Origin: JAAAOZ01 sp964496595 | GTDB lineage: Bacteria > Chloroflexota > Anaerolineae > B4-G1 > SLSP01 | Direction: 5' to 3' | Length of the DNA: 17,188 nucleotides | NCBI GenBank assembly: GCA_964496595.1 | Contig: CAZCAI010000109.1 | Span: 1 to 17,188, forward strand | Shown here: one piece after another, positions 7,112 to 14,248 of the stretch | Numbering within the stretch: the stretch's first letter is position 1 | Layout: each line of letters opens with the position of its first letter | Notes under the pieces: model-generated | Databases searched by the model: none | What the model was told of the DNA's origin: nothing | Seen by the model: the letters and a program-made list of their open reading frames with translations, nothing else | Position numbers and translations under genes: made by a program

Positions 7112-7440
7112 GATTTCCTCAGAATAGGCTGACGCATTTCTTCTCTAGTGGATCAAAGGACGCGGATTCACGACGGCACATCTCCAATTTGAATCTTCCG
7201 ATGCAACTCGTCCTGGAGGAATATCGTAGATTAAGGTACAAGGTGATGGAACTAAGGTAGTTCCAAAATTTAAAATCTTCCAAACCGGATGTTTTTCCCC
7301 GGAAGCTTGGAAGCTCGCTTGTATTGGGGAGGTTTATTTTCTTGGAACGGCCTAAGCCATAGTCGGCATCTGCCTGTGGCTTCCCCCACCTTCGACTCAT
7401 TTCCAAGCCGTTAAAATCATATATTTACCTGAGGAGGTAA
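7112..7440 (+). ncRNA. Long leader of pspA with several hairpins (possible regulatory RNA)
   Basis: If the promoter at 7077-7105 is used, this leader is about 330 nt. It contains a perfect 7-bp hairpin (7248-7264), a CTTCCAA/TTGGAAG pairing enclosing CCGG pairs (7277-7313), and an AAGCCA/TGGCTT stem with an inner GGC-ATCT-GCC hairpin (7354-7382). No known riboswitch, 6S, tmRNA or RNase P signature was recognised. It could be a cis-regulatory leader or a separate small RNA. Confidence 0.35.
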
Positions 7441-7445
7441 CAAAA

Positions 7446-8126
7446 ATGGCGTCACTATTGGAAAAGGTTTCTACATTGATCTCGGCTAATCTCCATTCAT
7501 TGGTGGATAAGGCGTTGCAGAGCAACAACATCGCAGTGATCGATCAGTATATCCGTCAGGTGGAGGATAACCTGGCGGATCTAGAGGATGCCGCCGCGAC
7601 TGTGGGAGGAGAGGCGCGTTCCCTCAAGCGGAAGGTCGATGACATGGAGCAGAAGAAGGGAGAACTGGATCGCGCCATCGATGCGTTCTTGATGGAGGGC
7701 AATGATTCCGCCGCCGTCGCGGCGCAGAGCCGCTTGAACAGCACTGAGCGCCTGATCACGACATATCAGGAGCAGGCCGAGCGCCAGGTGAACGAGTACA
7801 AAAAGCTGCTCGATTCTAAGGTCAAGCTAGAGGCGCGGCTCGAGACGATGAAGCAGCAGCGCGACGAAGTCCAGTCGATGTTGGAGTTAGCCAAGAGCAA
7901 GGAAATCTCGCTCGATGCGATGAAGGGTCTGGATGATCTGATGGGCGAAGGCGATTCCGACATCAACCGCATCGCGGAGAGCGTCCGCTCGCGCCTGGAC
8001 AAGGCATCGGTCGCCACCGAAATGCGGGCGACCAGCCTGGAATCGCAGATCGATGATGTGCTGGAGAGTAGCGCCATCGACGCGAAATTGGCCGACCGCA
8101 AGAAGCGTCTGGGCATAGAAGAATAG
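7446..8126 (+). CDS. pspA: PspA/IM30 (Vipp1) family membrane-remodelling protein
   Basis: The 226-aa, almost wholly helical protein has the PspA/Vipp1 layout. An N-terminal amphipathic helix (MASLLEKVSTLISANLHSL) is followed by the family stretch VIDQYIRQVEDNLADLEDA (near residues 30-48) and a long coiled-coil hairpin (about 50-150). C-terminal helices end in LADRKKRLGIEE. The family is related to ESCRT-III; it oligomerises on the cytoplasmic face of the membrane and maintains it under stress. Length matches PspA, without the extra Vipp1 tail. AGGAGGTAAC precedes the ATG with ideal spacing. A good promoter lies 340 bp upstream, and a 97-bp inverted-repeat element begins 9 nt after the stop. 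No PspF, PspB or PspC partner is in the window; the next genes are membrane-anchored substrate-binding and VWA proteins. Confidence 0.94.
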   Translation: MASLLEKVSTLISANLHSLVDKALQSNNIAVIDQYIRQVEDNLADLEDAAATVGGEARSLKRKVDDMEQKKGELDRAIDAFLMEGNDSAAVAAQSRLNSTERLITTYQEQAERQVNEYKKLLDSKVKLEARLETMKQQRDEVQSMLELAKSKEISLDAMKGLDDLMGEGDSDINRIAESVRSRLDKASVATEMRATSLESQIDDVLESSAIDAKLADRKKRLGIEE

Positions 8127-8135
8127 TCCAAAGCA

Positions 8136-8232
8136 ACCCTTGCGAAGGTTGCGGGATAACGTTTAAGCCAAAAGCGCGATAGTCCAGCGCCGGAGGTCTT
8201 GTTAAAATGTTAAGGCTAACCTTCGCAAGGGT
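8136..8232. repeat. 97-bp inverted-repeat (MITE-like) element, copy 1
   Basis: Perfect 15-bp terminal inverted repeats, ACCCTTGCGAAGGTT (8136-8150) and its reverse complement (8218-8232), bound a 67-bp core. Each arm is also a near-palindrome that can fold on itself around GCG. A second 97-bp element with the same ends lies at 17028-17124. CCAAAAG occurs at the same offset in both cores. No clear target-site duplication is visible. It lies just after the pspA stop. Confidence 0.8.
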
Positions 8233-8308
8233 AAAAAAGTGGATGACTAAGAACGTTGGAGTTCCCTGAACCGCTTTCGCTGCATTGGAGGAGGGGCATA
8301 AGCACAGT

Positions 8309-9571
8309 ATGAACCGAACGCGATGGATTTTTGCAGGAATTTTGGCCGTTGTCTTTTTGATTATTGGAGCTGCGGTGGTGGCGAACCTCGTGGCCGGCGA
8401 TCAAACGCCCGGAGACACGGAGCTTACCTTGGATCGACCCGAGGCGCTCACCGTGCGGGTGTTGACGGCGTTGCCGGTAGAGCGGTGGGTGAGCGAATCG
8501 GCTGCGCGATTCAACGCCAGCTCGCCCCAAATCGAGGGCGTGCCCATCGAGGTCGAGGTGATCGCGATGGATGGCCTCTCCGCTCTGGGGCAGTGGGATC
8601 GCAACGAATTTGGCGCGCTGGAGACGGATATCCCGCCGGAGGGTCTGACGGAGGCGCAGAAGGCCGAACTGGCGGACTTCCCCACCGTCTGGATTCCAGA
8701 CAGCCGTTACCTGGTAGAGTTGGCTAACGCCTCCTACAAGGAACGACTGGGGCGCGATGTCTTCCTCACCGATGGGGAATATCGCGCGCGACCTATCGCC
8801 ATCAGCCTCTTCACCTGGGGCATCTACGAGAGCCGTGCGCAGGCGCTGGAATCGATCTTCGATGAGATCAGTTGGACCACCATCCACGATGCCGCCGTCG
8901 CCAAAGGCGGCTGGCCGGAGTTGGGCGGCCAGGCGGAGTGGGGTTACTTCAAGCTGGTAGTGCCCAATCCCAATAAGAACGCTGGCGGGTTAGCGGCGAT
9001 GATCGCCGCCGCCGGCGAGTACTACGGACGCACCGACATCGGCGTCGAAGATCTGACCAACCCCGAATTCCAGGCCTGGTTGGAGGAGTTGATGGGCGCG
9101 GTCACCGATTTCAGCAGCGCCAGCGCCTACACCGCCGAGGATTTCGCGCTCTTCGGCTACAGCGTCGGCGATGGCGGGCAATTGTTGGAAAGCGATCTCC
9201 TCCAGAATATGCAGGGCATCCTCACCCGCTGGGATGACCCGCTCTCCATTTACTATCCCCAGTACGTCACCTGGTTCGATTTCCCCTTCACCGTCTGGGT
9301 GGGGCCGGAGACCAGCGCGCTGGAGAAGAACGCCGCGCTGGAGTTCCAGCGCTTCTTGCTCGATCAAGAACAACAGGAGATGGCGTTGGCCTATGGCCTG
9401 CGCCCCGCCAACCCCAACGTACCCGTCGACGCCACGGAAGAGAGTTTGTTCATCAAGTGGCAGGATCGCGGCGTGGAATTCATTGTTCCCCGCAGCGACG
9501 CGATGCGCAGCCCGAATCGCGAGGTCTTGCTCACCCTGCTACGGTGGTTCGAATTAAATGTGGCCAACTGA
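8309..9571 (+). CDS. Membrane-anchored extracellular substrate-binding-like protein
   Basis: The 420-aa protein has one N-terminal membrane anchor or uncleaved signal (WIFAGILAVVFLIIGAAVVANLV, about residues 6-28). It is followed by a type 2 periplasmic-binding fold like bacterial extracellular solute-binding proteins: LTVRVLTALPVERWVSESAARFN at the N-lobe start, VWIPDSRYLVELA, and PLSIYYPQYVTWFDFPFTVW toward the C-lobe. There is no lipobox. An in-frame TTG at 8285 would add 8 residues, but ATG 8309 is preferred, with a GGAGGAGGGG stretch ending 12 nt upstream. No permease or ATPase gene is nearby, so a transport role is doubtful. The next gene encodes a paralogous domain fused to VWA, 26 bp downstream. 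The ligand is unknown. Confidence 0.8.
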   Translation: MNRTRWIFAGILAVVFLIIGAAVVANLVAGDQTPGDTELTLDRPEALTVRVLTALPVERWVSESAARFNASSPQIEGVPIEVEVIAMDGLSALGQWDRNEFGALETDIPPEGLTEAQKAELADFPTVWIPDSRYLVELANASYKERLGRDVFLTDGEYRARPIAISLFTWGIYESRAQALESIFDEISWTTIHDAAVAKGGWPELGGQAEWGYFKLVVPNPNKNAGGLAAMIAAAGEYYGRTDIGVEDLTNPEFQAWLEELMGAVTDFSSASAYTAEDFALFGYSVGDGGQLLESDLLQNMQGILTRWDDPLSIYYPQYVTWFDFPFTVWVGPETSALEKNAALEFQRFLLDQEQQEMALAYGLRPANPNVPVDATEESLFIKWQDRGVEFIVPRSDAMRSPNREVLLTLLRWFELNVAN

Positions 9572-9597
9572 GGCGGTGGATCGGGAGGGGGTGAGGT

Positions 9598-11352
9598 ATG
9601 GATAATTTCCAGATGAACAATCGATCTCAATTGTGGCTGATCATCGGCGGGGTGGGACTGGCGCTCCTGTGTCTATGTAGCCTCGGAATGTTGCTTGTAG
9701 GACGCGCGTTCTTCACTATCGATCAGAGCGCGACCATCAGTGGGGGGGAAAGAGCAGGCTCTTCCGCCGAGTTGACGATTGCAGTCTCGCCGGGGATGGC
9801 GCCGACCTTCAATCGCCTGGTCGAGCAATTCAACGCCCAGACGCGCGAGACGCCGGACGGCTCGCGGATGCTGATCCGCACCGTAGCGATGGCGCCGGAG
9901 AAGATGGTCGAGGAGAGCTTAGATCGTCCCACGTTCCAGGCCATCGCACCCGATAGCAGCCTCTGGCTGAACCAATTGGATCGCCGCTGGACGGAGGAAC
10001 GGGGCGAGTCGTTGCACGATGAGGAGACGATTATCCCCATCGGCAACCGGCGCTTCAACACCCCGATCCGCTATGCGACCAGTCCAGTCGTGATCGCGGC
10101 GTGGGAGGATGTCGCCCGCGACTTAGGCTGGCCCGATCAAGCGGTCGGCTGGGAGGACATTCAGCGCCAGGCGACAGAAAACCCCAACTTTAAGTGGAAC
10201 CATCCCAGCACCGGCCATGCCAGCGGGCTGTTGGCGACCCTGGCGGAGTTTTACGCCGGCGCCGGCCTGACGCGCGGCCTGACGCCGGAGGATGCGACAG
10301 CCGAATCGACCCTGGAGTATGTCCGCAACGTCGAAGCGACCGTGCGCTTCTACGGCGAGGGCGAGGATGTCATCGTGCAGCGCCTGGATTCTGAGGGGCG
10401 TGATTTTCTGGACGCCTTCGTGACCCAAGAGCAAGTCGTCATCGCCTGGAATAAGACGCATCCCGACAATCGCCTCGTCGCGCTCTATCCCGCCGAGGGC
10501 ACACTCTGGGCCGATCACCCGCTTGCGCTGTTGACGTTGAGCGCAGCGGACGAGTTTCCGGTCTCGGATAATCAACGGCGCACCTATCAGGCCTTCACCG
10601 CCTATTTGATGACCCAGGAAGTGCAGAAGCAGCTCTTGGATGTGGGCTATCGGCCGGCGGATTTGGACATCCAATTAGATGGCGCGGGCAGTCCCTTCGA
10701 GGCCAGCGACGCCGTCAATTGGCGGCAGCCGCAGACGACGCTCCAAATCCCCTCCGCCGAGGTGGTGGAAGTGGTGCAGAATGTCTGGTGGTATACCAAA
10801 CGCCCCACCAACGTCTATCTGGTCGTCGATACCAGCGGAAGTATGGATGGGATGAAGCTGACACGCACGCAGGAGGCGTTGCAATCCTTCGTCGAGCAAA
10901 TGCGCGGGGATCGCGACCAGATCGGGGTAATCTCCTTCAGCACCGATGTCTCTGAACTGCGCTCGCTTCAGGCGCTGGACGACACCGGGCGCAGCGAGTT
11001 GAGCGCCGCTATCGATGCCTTGCGGGCGACGGGCGAGACCTCCCTGGTCGATGGCGTCTGGGAAGCCTACACCAAGCTCCAGGCTATTGGCGATACCGAG
11101 GCCATCAACGCCATCGTCGTGATGACCGACGGCCACGAAAATCACAGCCGGCACTCCCTTTCGGAGCTGCGCCGGCGCTGGGAGAGCGCCGAGGCGCAAG
11201 GCGTCCCTGTCGTGATCTTCACCATCGCCTTCGGCGACCACGCCGATGAAAAGCTCTTGCAACGGATGGCCGAGATCGGCGACGGGCAATTCCGTCGCGC
11301 CGACGAGACCGACATCGAAGAACTCTACAAGATCATCTCGACCTACTTCTAA
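9598..11352 (+). CDS. Substrate-binding-like plus VWA domain membrane-anchored protein
   Basis: In this 584-aa protein an N-terminal transmembrane anchor (about residues 12-36) is followed by a substrate-binding-like domain (about 55-365), paralogous to the upstream protein, and a C-terminal von Willebrand factor A domain (about 403-584). The MIDAS metal site looks intact: DTSGS (D411, S413, S415), T481 in GETS and D511 in VVMTDGHEN. Topology puts both domains outside the cell. VWA domains mediate metal-dependent protein binding, so this may scaffold a surface complex. Known Chloroflexota and cyanobacterial proteins share this fusion, but no function is established to my knowledge. A strong GGGAGGGGGTGAGG precedes the ATG. 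It is probably co-transcribed with the genes on either side. Confidence 0.88.
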   Translation: MDNFQMNNRSQLWLIIGGVGLALLCLCSLGMLLVGRAFFTIDQSATISGGERAGSSAELTIAVSPGMAPTFNRLVEQFNAQTRETPDGSRMLIRTVAMAPEKMVEESLDRPTFQAIAPDSSLWLNQLDRRWTEERGESLHDEETIIPIGNRRFNTPIRYATSPVVIAAWEDVARDLGWPDQAVGWEDIQRQATENPNFKWNHPSTGHASGLLATLAEFYAGAGLTRGLTPEDATAESTLEYVRNVEATVRFYGEGEDVIVQRLDSEGRDFLDAFVTQEQVVIAWNKTHPDNRLVALYPAEGTLWADHPLALLTLSAADEFPVSDNQRRTYQAFTAYLMTQEVQKQLLDVGYRPADLDIQLDGAGSPFEASDAVNWRQPQTTLQIPSAEVVEVVQNVWWYTKRPTNVYLVVDTSGSMDGMKLTRTQEALQSFVEQMRGDRDQIGVISFSTDVSELRSLQALDDTGRSELSAAIDALRATGETSLVDGVWEAYTKLQAIGDTEAINAIVVMTDGHENHSRHSLSELRRRWESAEAQGVPVVIFTIAFGDHADEKLLQRMAEIGDGQFRRADETDIEELYKIISTYF

Positions 11353-11368
11353 ACACTATTAAATCACT

Positions 11369-12199
11369 ATGACCGATATTCGATCCGAAATAGAAAAAGA
11401 AGCCCAAAGCGCCCTTATCCAGTACGCCTTTTTCCGCTGGGAAAACGCGGTGCTTTTGGGGCTGAGCTTGATTTTGGCATCCTTCCAATGGCTTGGCATC
11501 TTCTCCGCCCCCTTTCTGCCGGCGTGGGGATGGCTTGCCTTGGGCGGTGTGGGTGTGGCGGCTATCACTATCTCCAGTCTGACGGACGCGGAGACCAACG
11601 CGAAAGTACTCCTCACACTTTTCCAGGAACGATTCAACCCGCGCGCTATCCAAAATCTCGCCCTGCGCCAGGAGGTCGAGCGCGCGTTGGAATACCAGCA
11701 GCGCATCGAGGCCCATATCGGGAAGCAGGATGCGAGCGTGCTCCGTGACCGCTTAAACGACACCGCCAATCAGTTGGCCGATTGGATCGCCAATATCTAC
11801 CAGTTGGCGATGCGACTAGATGCTTACCGTCGCGATCCCCTGTTGCCGCAGGAACGCGAGACGGCGCCGGAGGAGTTGCAGTCGCTACGCGCGCGCCTTC
11901 AGTACGAAAAAAACGCAGAGGTGCGGCAGCAATTAGAGGAATTGATCGAGCGCAAACACCAGCAATTGGAATCGATGCAGGCGTTGGATGCGCGGATGAA
12001 GCAGGCTGAATTGCGATTAGAGGAGAGCCTGACCTCGTTAGCGACCGTCTACAATCAGATGCAGCTTATCAGCGCGCAGGATGTCGATAGCGGGCGCTCC
12101 GAGCGCTTGCGCCAGGACATCAATGAGCAGGTGAGCCGGCTCGATGATCTGGTCACCAGTCTCAACGAGGTGTATGATTATGATGGATTGGAACTTTGA
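11369..12199 (+). CDS. Two-TM coiled-coil protein of unknown function
   Basis: I do not recognise this 276-aa protein. Two hydrophobic segments near residues 26-46 and 50-71 form a membrane hairpin. A long Glu/Gln/Arg/Leu-rich helical region follows (about 85-276), with heptad-like coiled-coil character, especially EELQSLRARLQYEKNAEVRQ and EQVSRLDDLVTSLNEV. With both termini in the cytoplasm, the coiled coil would face the same compartment as PspA. The ATG at 11369 follows the VWA gene by 16 nt and lacks a clear Shine-Dalgarno, suggesting coupling or weak translation. The next gene's ribosome-binding site overlaps its stop. A structural link between the extracellular VWA/SBP proteins and PspA is speculation from topology and synteny. 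Confidence 0.75.
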   Translation: MTDIRSEIEKEAQSALIQYAFFRWENAVLLGLSLILASFQWLGIFSAPFLPAWGWLALGGVGVAAITISSLTDAETNAKVLLTLFQERFNPRAIQNLALRQEVERALEYQQRIEAHIGKQDASVLRDRLNDTANQLADWIANIYQLAMRLDAYRRDPLLPQERETAPEELQSLRARLQYEKNAEVRQQLEELIERKHQQLESMQALDARMKQAELRLEESLTSLATVYNQMQLISAQDVDSGRSERLRQDINEQVSRLDDLVTSLNEVYDYDGLEL

Positions 12200-12211
12200 G
12201 GAGGGAACTGA

Positions 12212-13366
12212 GTGGTGAGTAGGATGCGAAACCATTTTTTAAACATCGCGCTCATCTTGGGGCTGTTGCTGGCCGGATGTAATGCGCCGGGCGGGCAGGA
12301 GCCGACCAAAGGCGAGGTGATTGTCTTTGTGGCGGTGCCGTTGAGCGGCTTTCAGGCCAACGGCGGGCAAACCGTCTTGGGCGGCGTGCGGTTGGCGGCA
12401 GCAGAGATCAATCGCAGCGGCGGCTTGATGGGCTATCGCGTGGTGGTGCGCCCCCTGGATGATGAATCCGACAGCGATGTGGCCGTCTCGCAGATCGCCG
12501 AGATCGAAGCGGCGCTCCAGCAGGGCGAGAAGGTCTTGGGCGTGATCGGGCACCTCAACAGCGGGCAGACGTTGGCCGCGATGGAGTACTACAAAGATAT
12601 GCCCATCATCGTCGTCACGCCGACGGCCTCCGAGCAGAGCCTCAGCGAGCGCGGCTACGAGAACTTCTTCCGCGTCAACGCCAGCGATGACGTGCAGGCG
12701 GCGGTCGATGCGCAGTTCTTGGCCGAGCATTTGGGCGCGAAGCGCGTCGCCGTGGTGCATAACGATACGGAATACGGTCGCGGCTTGGCCGAAGCGCTGA
12801 TTCAGGAGTTAGCCTCGTATAACGCCGAAACGGCGACCAAGATCGAGGTGGGCGAAGGCCAGGGCGAGTACGCGGCGGAGATCGAAGAGATCCAGGCGGC
12901 CAATCCCGATGCGATTTTCTACGCGGGCTACGAGATCGAGGCGCCCTACCTGCGCTATCAATTGGTCGAGGCCGGCGTGGATCTGCCAATGTTGGCGAGC
13001 GATGGCGTGTTCCTGGCGGCGACCATCGACGAGGCCGCCGGCGCCGCCGAGGGGATGTACGTCAGCGCCTTCGCGCCCAGTCCCCGCAACGTCGCGGACG
13101 AGGATTGGTTCGAGGCTTACCAGGTGGTCGAGTACCGCAACCCCGACACCTACTCCGTCAACGGCTACGTGGCGATGCAGGTGCTGGCCGAGGGCGTGCG
13201 CAAAGCTAACGCTTTACAGGCGGATCAGATCGCCAACTCGTTACAGGGTAGCTCGGTGAAGACACTGCTCAACGAACTGAAGTACCAGAACAACGGCGAC
13301 CTCACCGATCCCCAGATTTGGATCTACCAGGTGCAGGACGGCGAATTCCGGCAGGTCGATTGGTGA
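12212..13366 (+). CDS. Branched-chain amino acid-type (LivJ/LivK-like) substrate-binding lipoprotein, orphan
   Basis: The 384-aa protein has a lipoprotein signal ending in the lipobox LLAGC, followed by a type 1 periplasmic-binding fold typical of the Leu/Ile/Val-binding family. Visible motifs are VAVPLSGFQANGGQTVLGGVRLAAAEINRSGG at the N-terminus, VIGHLNSGQTLAA, VVTPTASEQSLSERGYENFFRV and RVAVVHNDTEYGRGLAEA. It would bind a small amino-acid-like ligand at the outer face of the membrane. No LivH/M/G/F genes are present, so the usual transport role is unsupported here; a sensory role is possible. GTG 12212 with GAGGAGGG 6 nt upstream is the likely start; GTG 12215 or ATG 12224 are alternatives. 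It sits at the end of the SBP/VWA gene row. Confidence 0.88.
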   Translation: MVSRMRNHFLNIALILGLLLAGCNAPGGQEPTKGEVIVFVAVPLSGFQANGGQTVLGGVRLAAAEINRSGGLMGYRVVVRPLDDESDSDVAVSQIAEIEAALQQGEKVLGVIGHLNSGQTLAAMEYYKDMPIIVVTPTASEQSLSERGYENFFRVNASDDVQAAVDAQFLAEHLGAKRVAVVHNDTEYGRGLAEALIQELASYNAETATKIEVGEGQGEYAAEIEEIQAANPDAIFYAGYEIEAPYLRYQLVEAGVDLPMLASDGVFLAATIDEAAGAAEGMYVSAFAPSPRNVADEDWFEAYQVVEYRNPDTYSVNGYVAMQVLAEGVRKANALQADQIANSLQGSSVKTLLNELKYQNNGDLTDPQIWIYQVQDGEFRQVDW

Positions 13367-13373
13367 TTCGATT

Positions 13374-13589
13374 TTGCGATCAGAGACAGAATTAGAAACT
13401 GCCCTTTCGCTATACGAACAAGAGGAGATTTCCTTGGGAAAGGCTGCTGAAATTGCGAGCCTTTCTCTTGAGGAACTTAAAGAGATTATGGCTTTGCGAG
13501 GGTTTGAACGAAAGATTCCATCGCTTTCTCCCGAGGAAGTGGCGTTTGGTGTAAATCGTTTGCTTACACGAAGAGGAGGCTGCGTGTGA
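13374..13589 (+). CDS. UPF0175-family small protein (antitoxin-like), possibly N-terminally shortened
   Basis: The 71-aa protein has the UPF0175 core ALSLYEQEEISLGKAAEIA followed by SLEELKEIMALRGF, a helix-turn-helix-like segment found in putative antitoxins often paired with PIN-domain toxins. The usual N-terminal beta-strand is absent. The frame is closed by a stop at 13278 and the first usable start is TTG 13374, with no good Shine-Dalgarno. Base composition is distinctly AT-richer than both neighbours, suggesting separate origin. No PIN toxin is adjacent. Instead its stop overlaps the start of the next gene by 4 nt (GTGA), so the two are translationally coupled. It may be an adapted regulator or a decayed antitoxin. 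Confidence 0.6.
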   Translation: MRSETELETALSLYEQEEISLGKAAEIASLSLEELKEIMALRGFERKIPSLSPEEVAFGVNRLLTRRGGCV

Positions 13590-14182
13590 AGGAATTGATC
13601 TCGAAGACGGTCTATTTTGCCGAACCCGGCCCCCAGAATTCGCAACGCACGTTGGAATTGGCGAGCGACCGCGCCGAAGTGCTGGGCATCGATACGGCGC
13701 TGGTGGCTACCACCACCGGCGAGACCGGCGTTTTGGCCGCGCAGGTGCTTTCCGATATGCGCGTGGTGGCGGTGACCCATTCCATGGGCTTCGGTGAGCC
13801 ATTCGAGCAGGAATTGATGCCGGAGTATCGTGAGGTGATGGCCGCCTCCGGCGTGTCGATCCTGACGACGACCCATGCTTTTGGCGGCGTCGGGCGCTCC
13901 GTCCGCAAGAAATTGGGCACCTACGAGGTCGAGGAGATCATCGCCTACACGCTGCGCTGCTTCGGGCAGGGGATGAAAGTCGTGGCGGAGATCACGCTGA
14001 TGGCCGCCGATGCCGGCTTCATCCCGGCCAAGGCGCCGGTGATGGTCATCGCGGGCACGGGACGCGGCGCCGATACGGCGGTGATCGTGATGCCGACGCA
14101 CGCGCAGACCTTCTTCGATCTGGAGTTCCTGGAAGTGGTCTGCATGCCCGCGCCCCAGCATCCCGCGTTCGCCAAAAAGTGA
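13586..14182 (+). CDS. Pyruvate kinase C-terminal (alpha/beta) domain-like protein
   Basis: This 198-aa stand-alone protein resembles the C-terminal domain of pyruvate kinase (PK_C-like fold), without the catalytic barrel. Characteristic stretches are TVYFAEPGPQNSQRTLELA, LVATTTGETG (residues 40-49), VVAVTHSMGF and VMVIAGTGRGADTAVIV. Such free-standing proteins occur in archaea and several bacterial phyla and have no established function; in pyruvate kinase this domain binds allosteric effectors. Start GTG 13586 is preceded by GAGGAGG with 6-nt spacing and overlaps the UPF0175 stop. A strong hairpin follows downstream. It has no obvious link with the SBP/VWA genes beyond co-orientation. Confidence 0.8.
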   Translation: MKELISKTVYFAEPGPQNSQRTLELASDRAEVLGIDTALVATTTGETGVLAAQVLSDMRVVAVTHSMGFGEPFEQELMPEYREVMAASGVSILTTTHAFGGVGRSVRKKLGTYEVEEIIAYTLRCFGQGMKVVAEITLMAADAGFIPAKAPVMVIAGTGRGADTAVIVMPTHAQTFFDLEFLEVVCMPAPQHPAFAKK

Positions 14183-14183
14183 G

Positions 14184-14215
14184 GCGCGGGCGCGCTAATG
14201 CGCGGGCGCGTTAAT
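14184..14215. repeat. Tandem 16-bp direct repeat
   Basis: Two adjacent copies of GCGCGGGCGCG-YTAAT (14184-14199 and 14200-14215) begin 2 nt after the preceding stop. They can also form a short CGCGC/GCGCG hairpin. A role in termination is possible but not shown. Confidence 0.7.
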
Positions 14216-14248
14216 ATTCGAAACACTCATCTCATCAGCTAACGATTC

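Larger units (their letters stand above)
6944..7445. other. Divergent intergenic region between tRNA-Thr and pspA
   Basis: This AT-rich stretch of about 500 bp carries the tRNA promoter (minus), the pspA promoter (plus) and a long pspA leader with several inverted repeats. A minus-strand open frame at 7119-7406 (95 codons) has no recognisable domain and unlikely composition, and I do not call it a gene. I see no convincing protein-coding sequence here. Confidence 0.65.

Noticed and set aside
7119..7406. Minus-strand open frame of 95 codons in the pspA leader
   Set aside because: No recognisable domain, unlikely composition, no good ribosome-binding site, and it lies across the predicted pspA leader.
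7112..7440. 6S RNA or tmRNA in the pspA leader
   Set aside because: A few GC-rich segments looked 6S-like, but no closing stem or bubble and no tmRNA acceptor or tag could be found.
8136..8232. CRISPR repeat
   Set aside because: Only inverted arms and two distant copies occur, with no regularly spaced direct repeats.
13241..14161. Long minus-strand open frame (306 codons)
   Set aside because: His/Arg/Gly-rich shadow of the LivK-like, UPF0175 and PK_C-like genes, whose products match known families.
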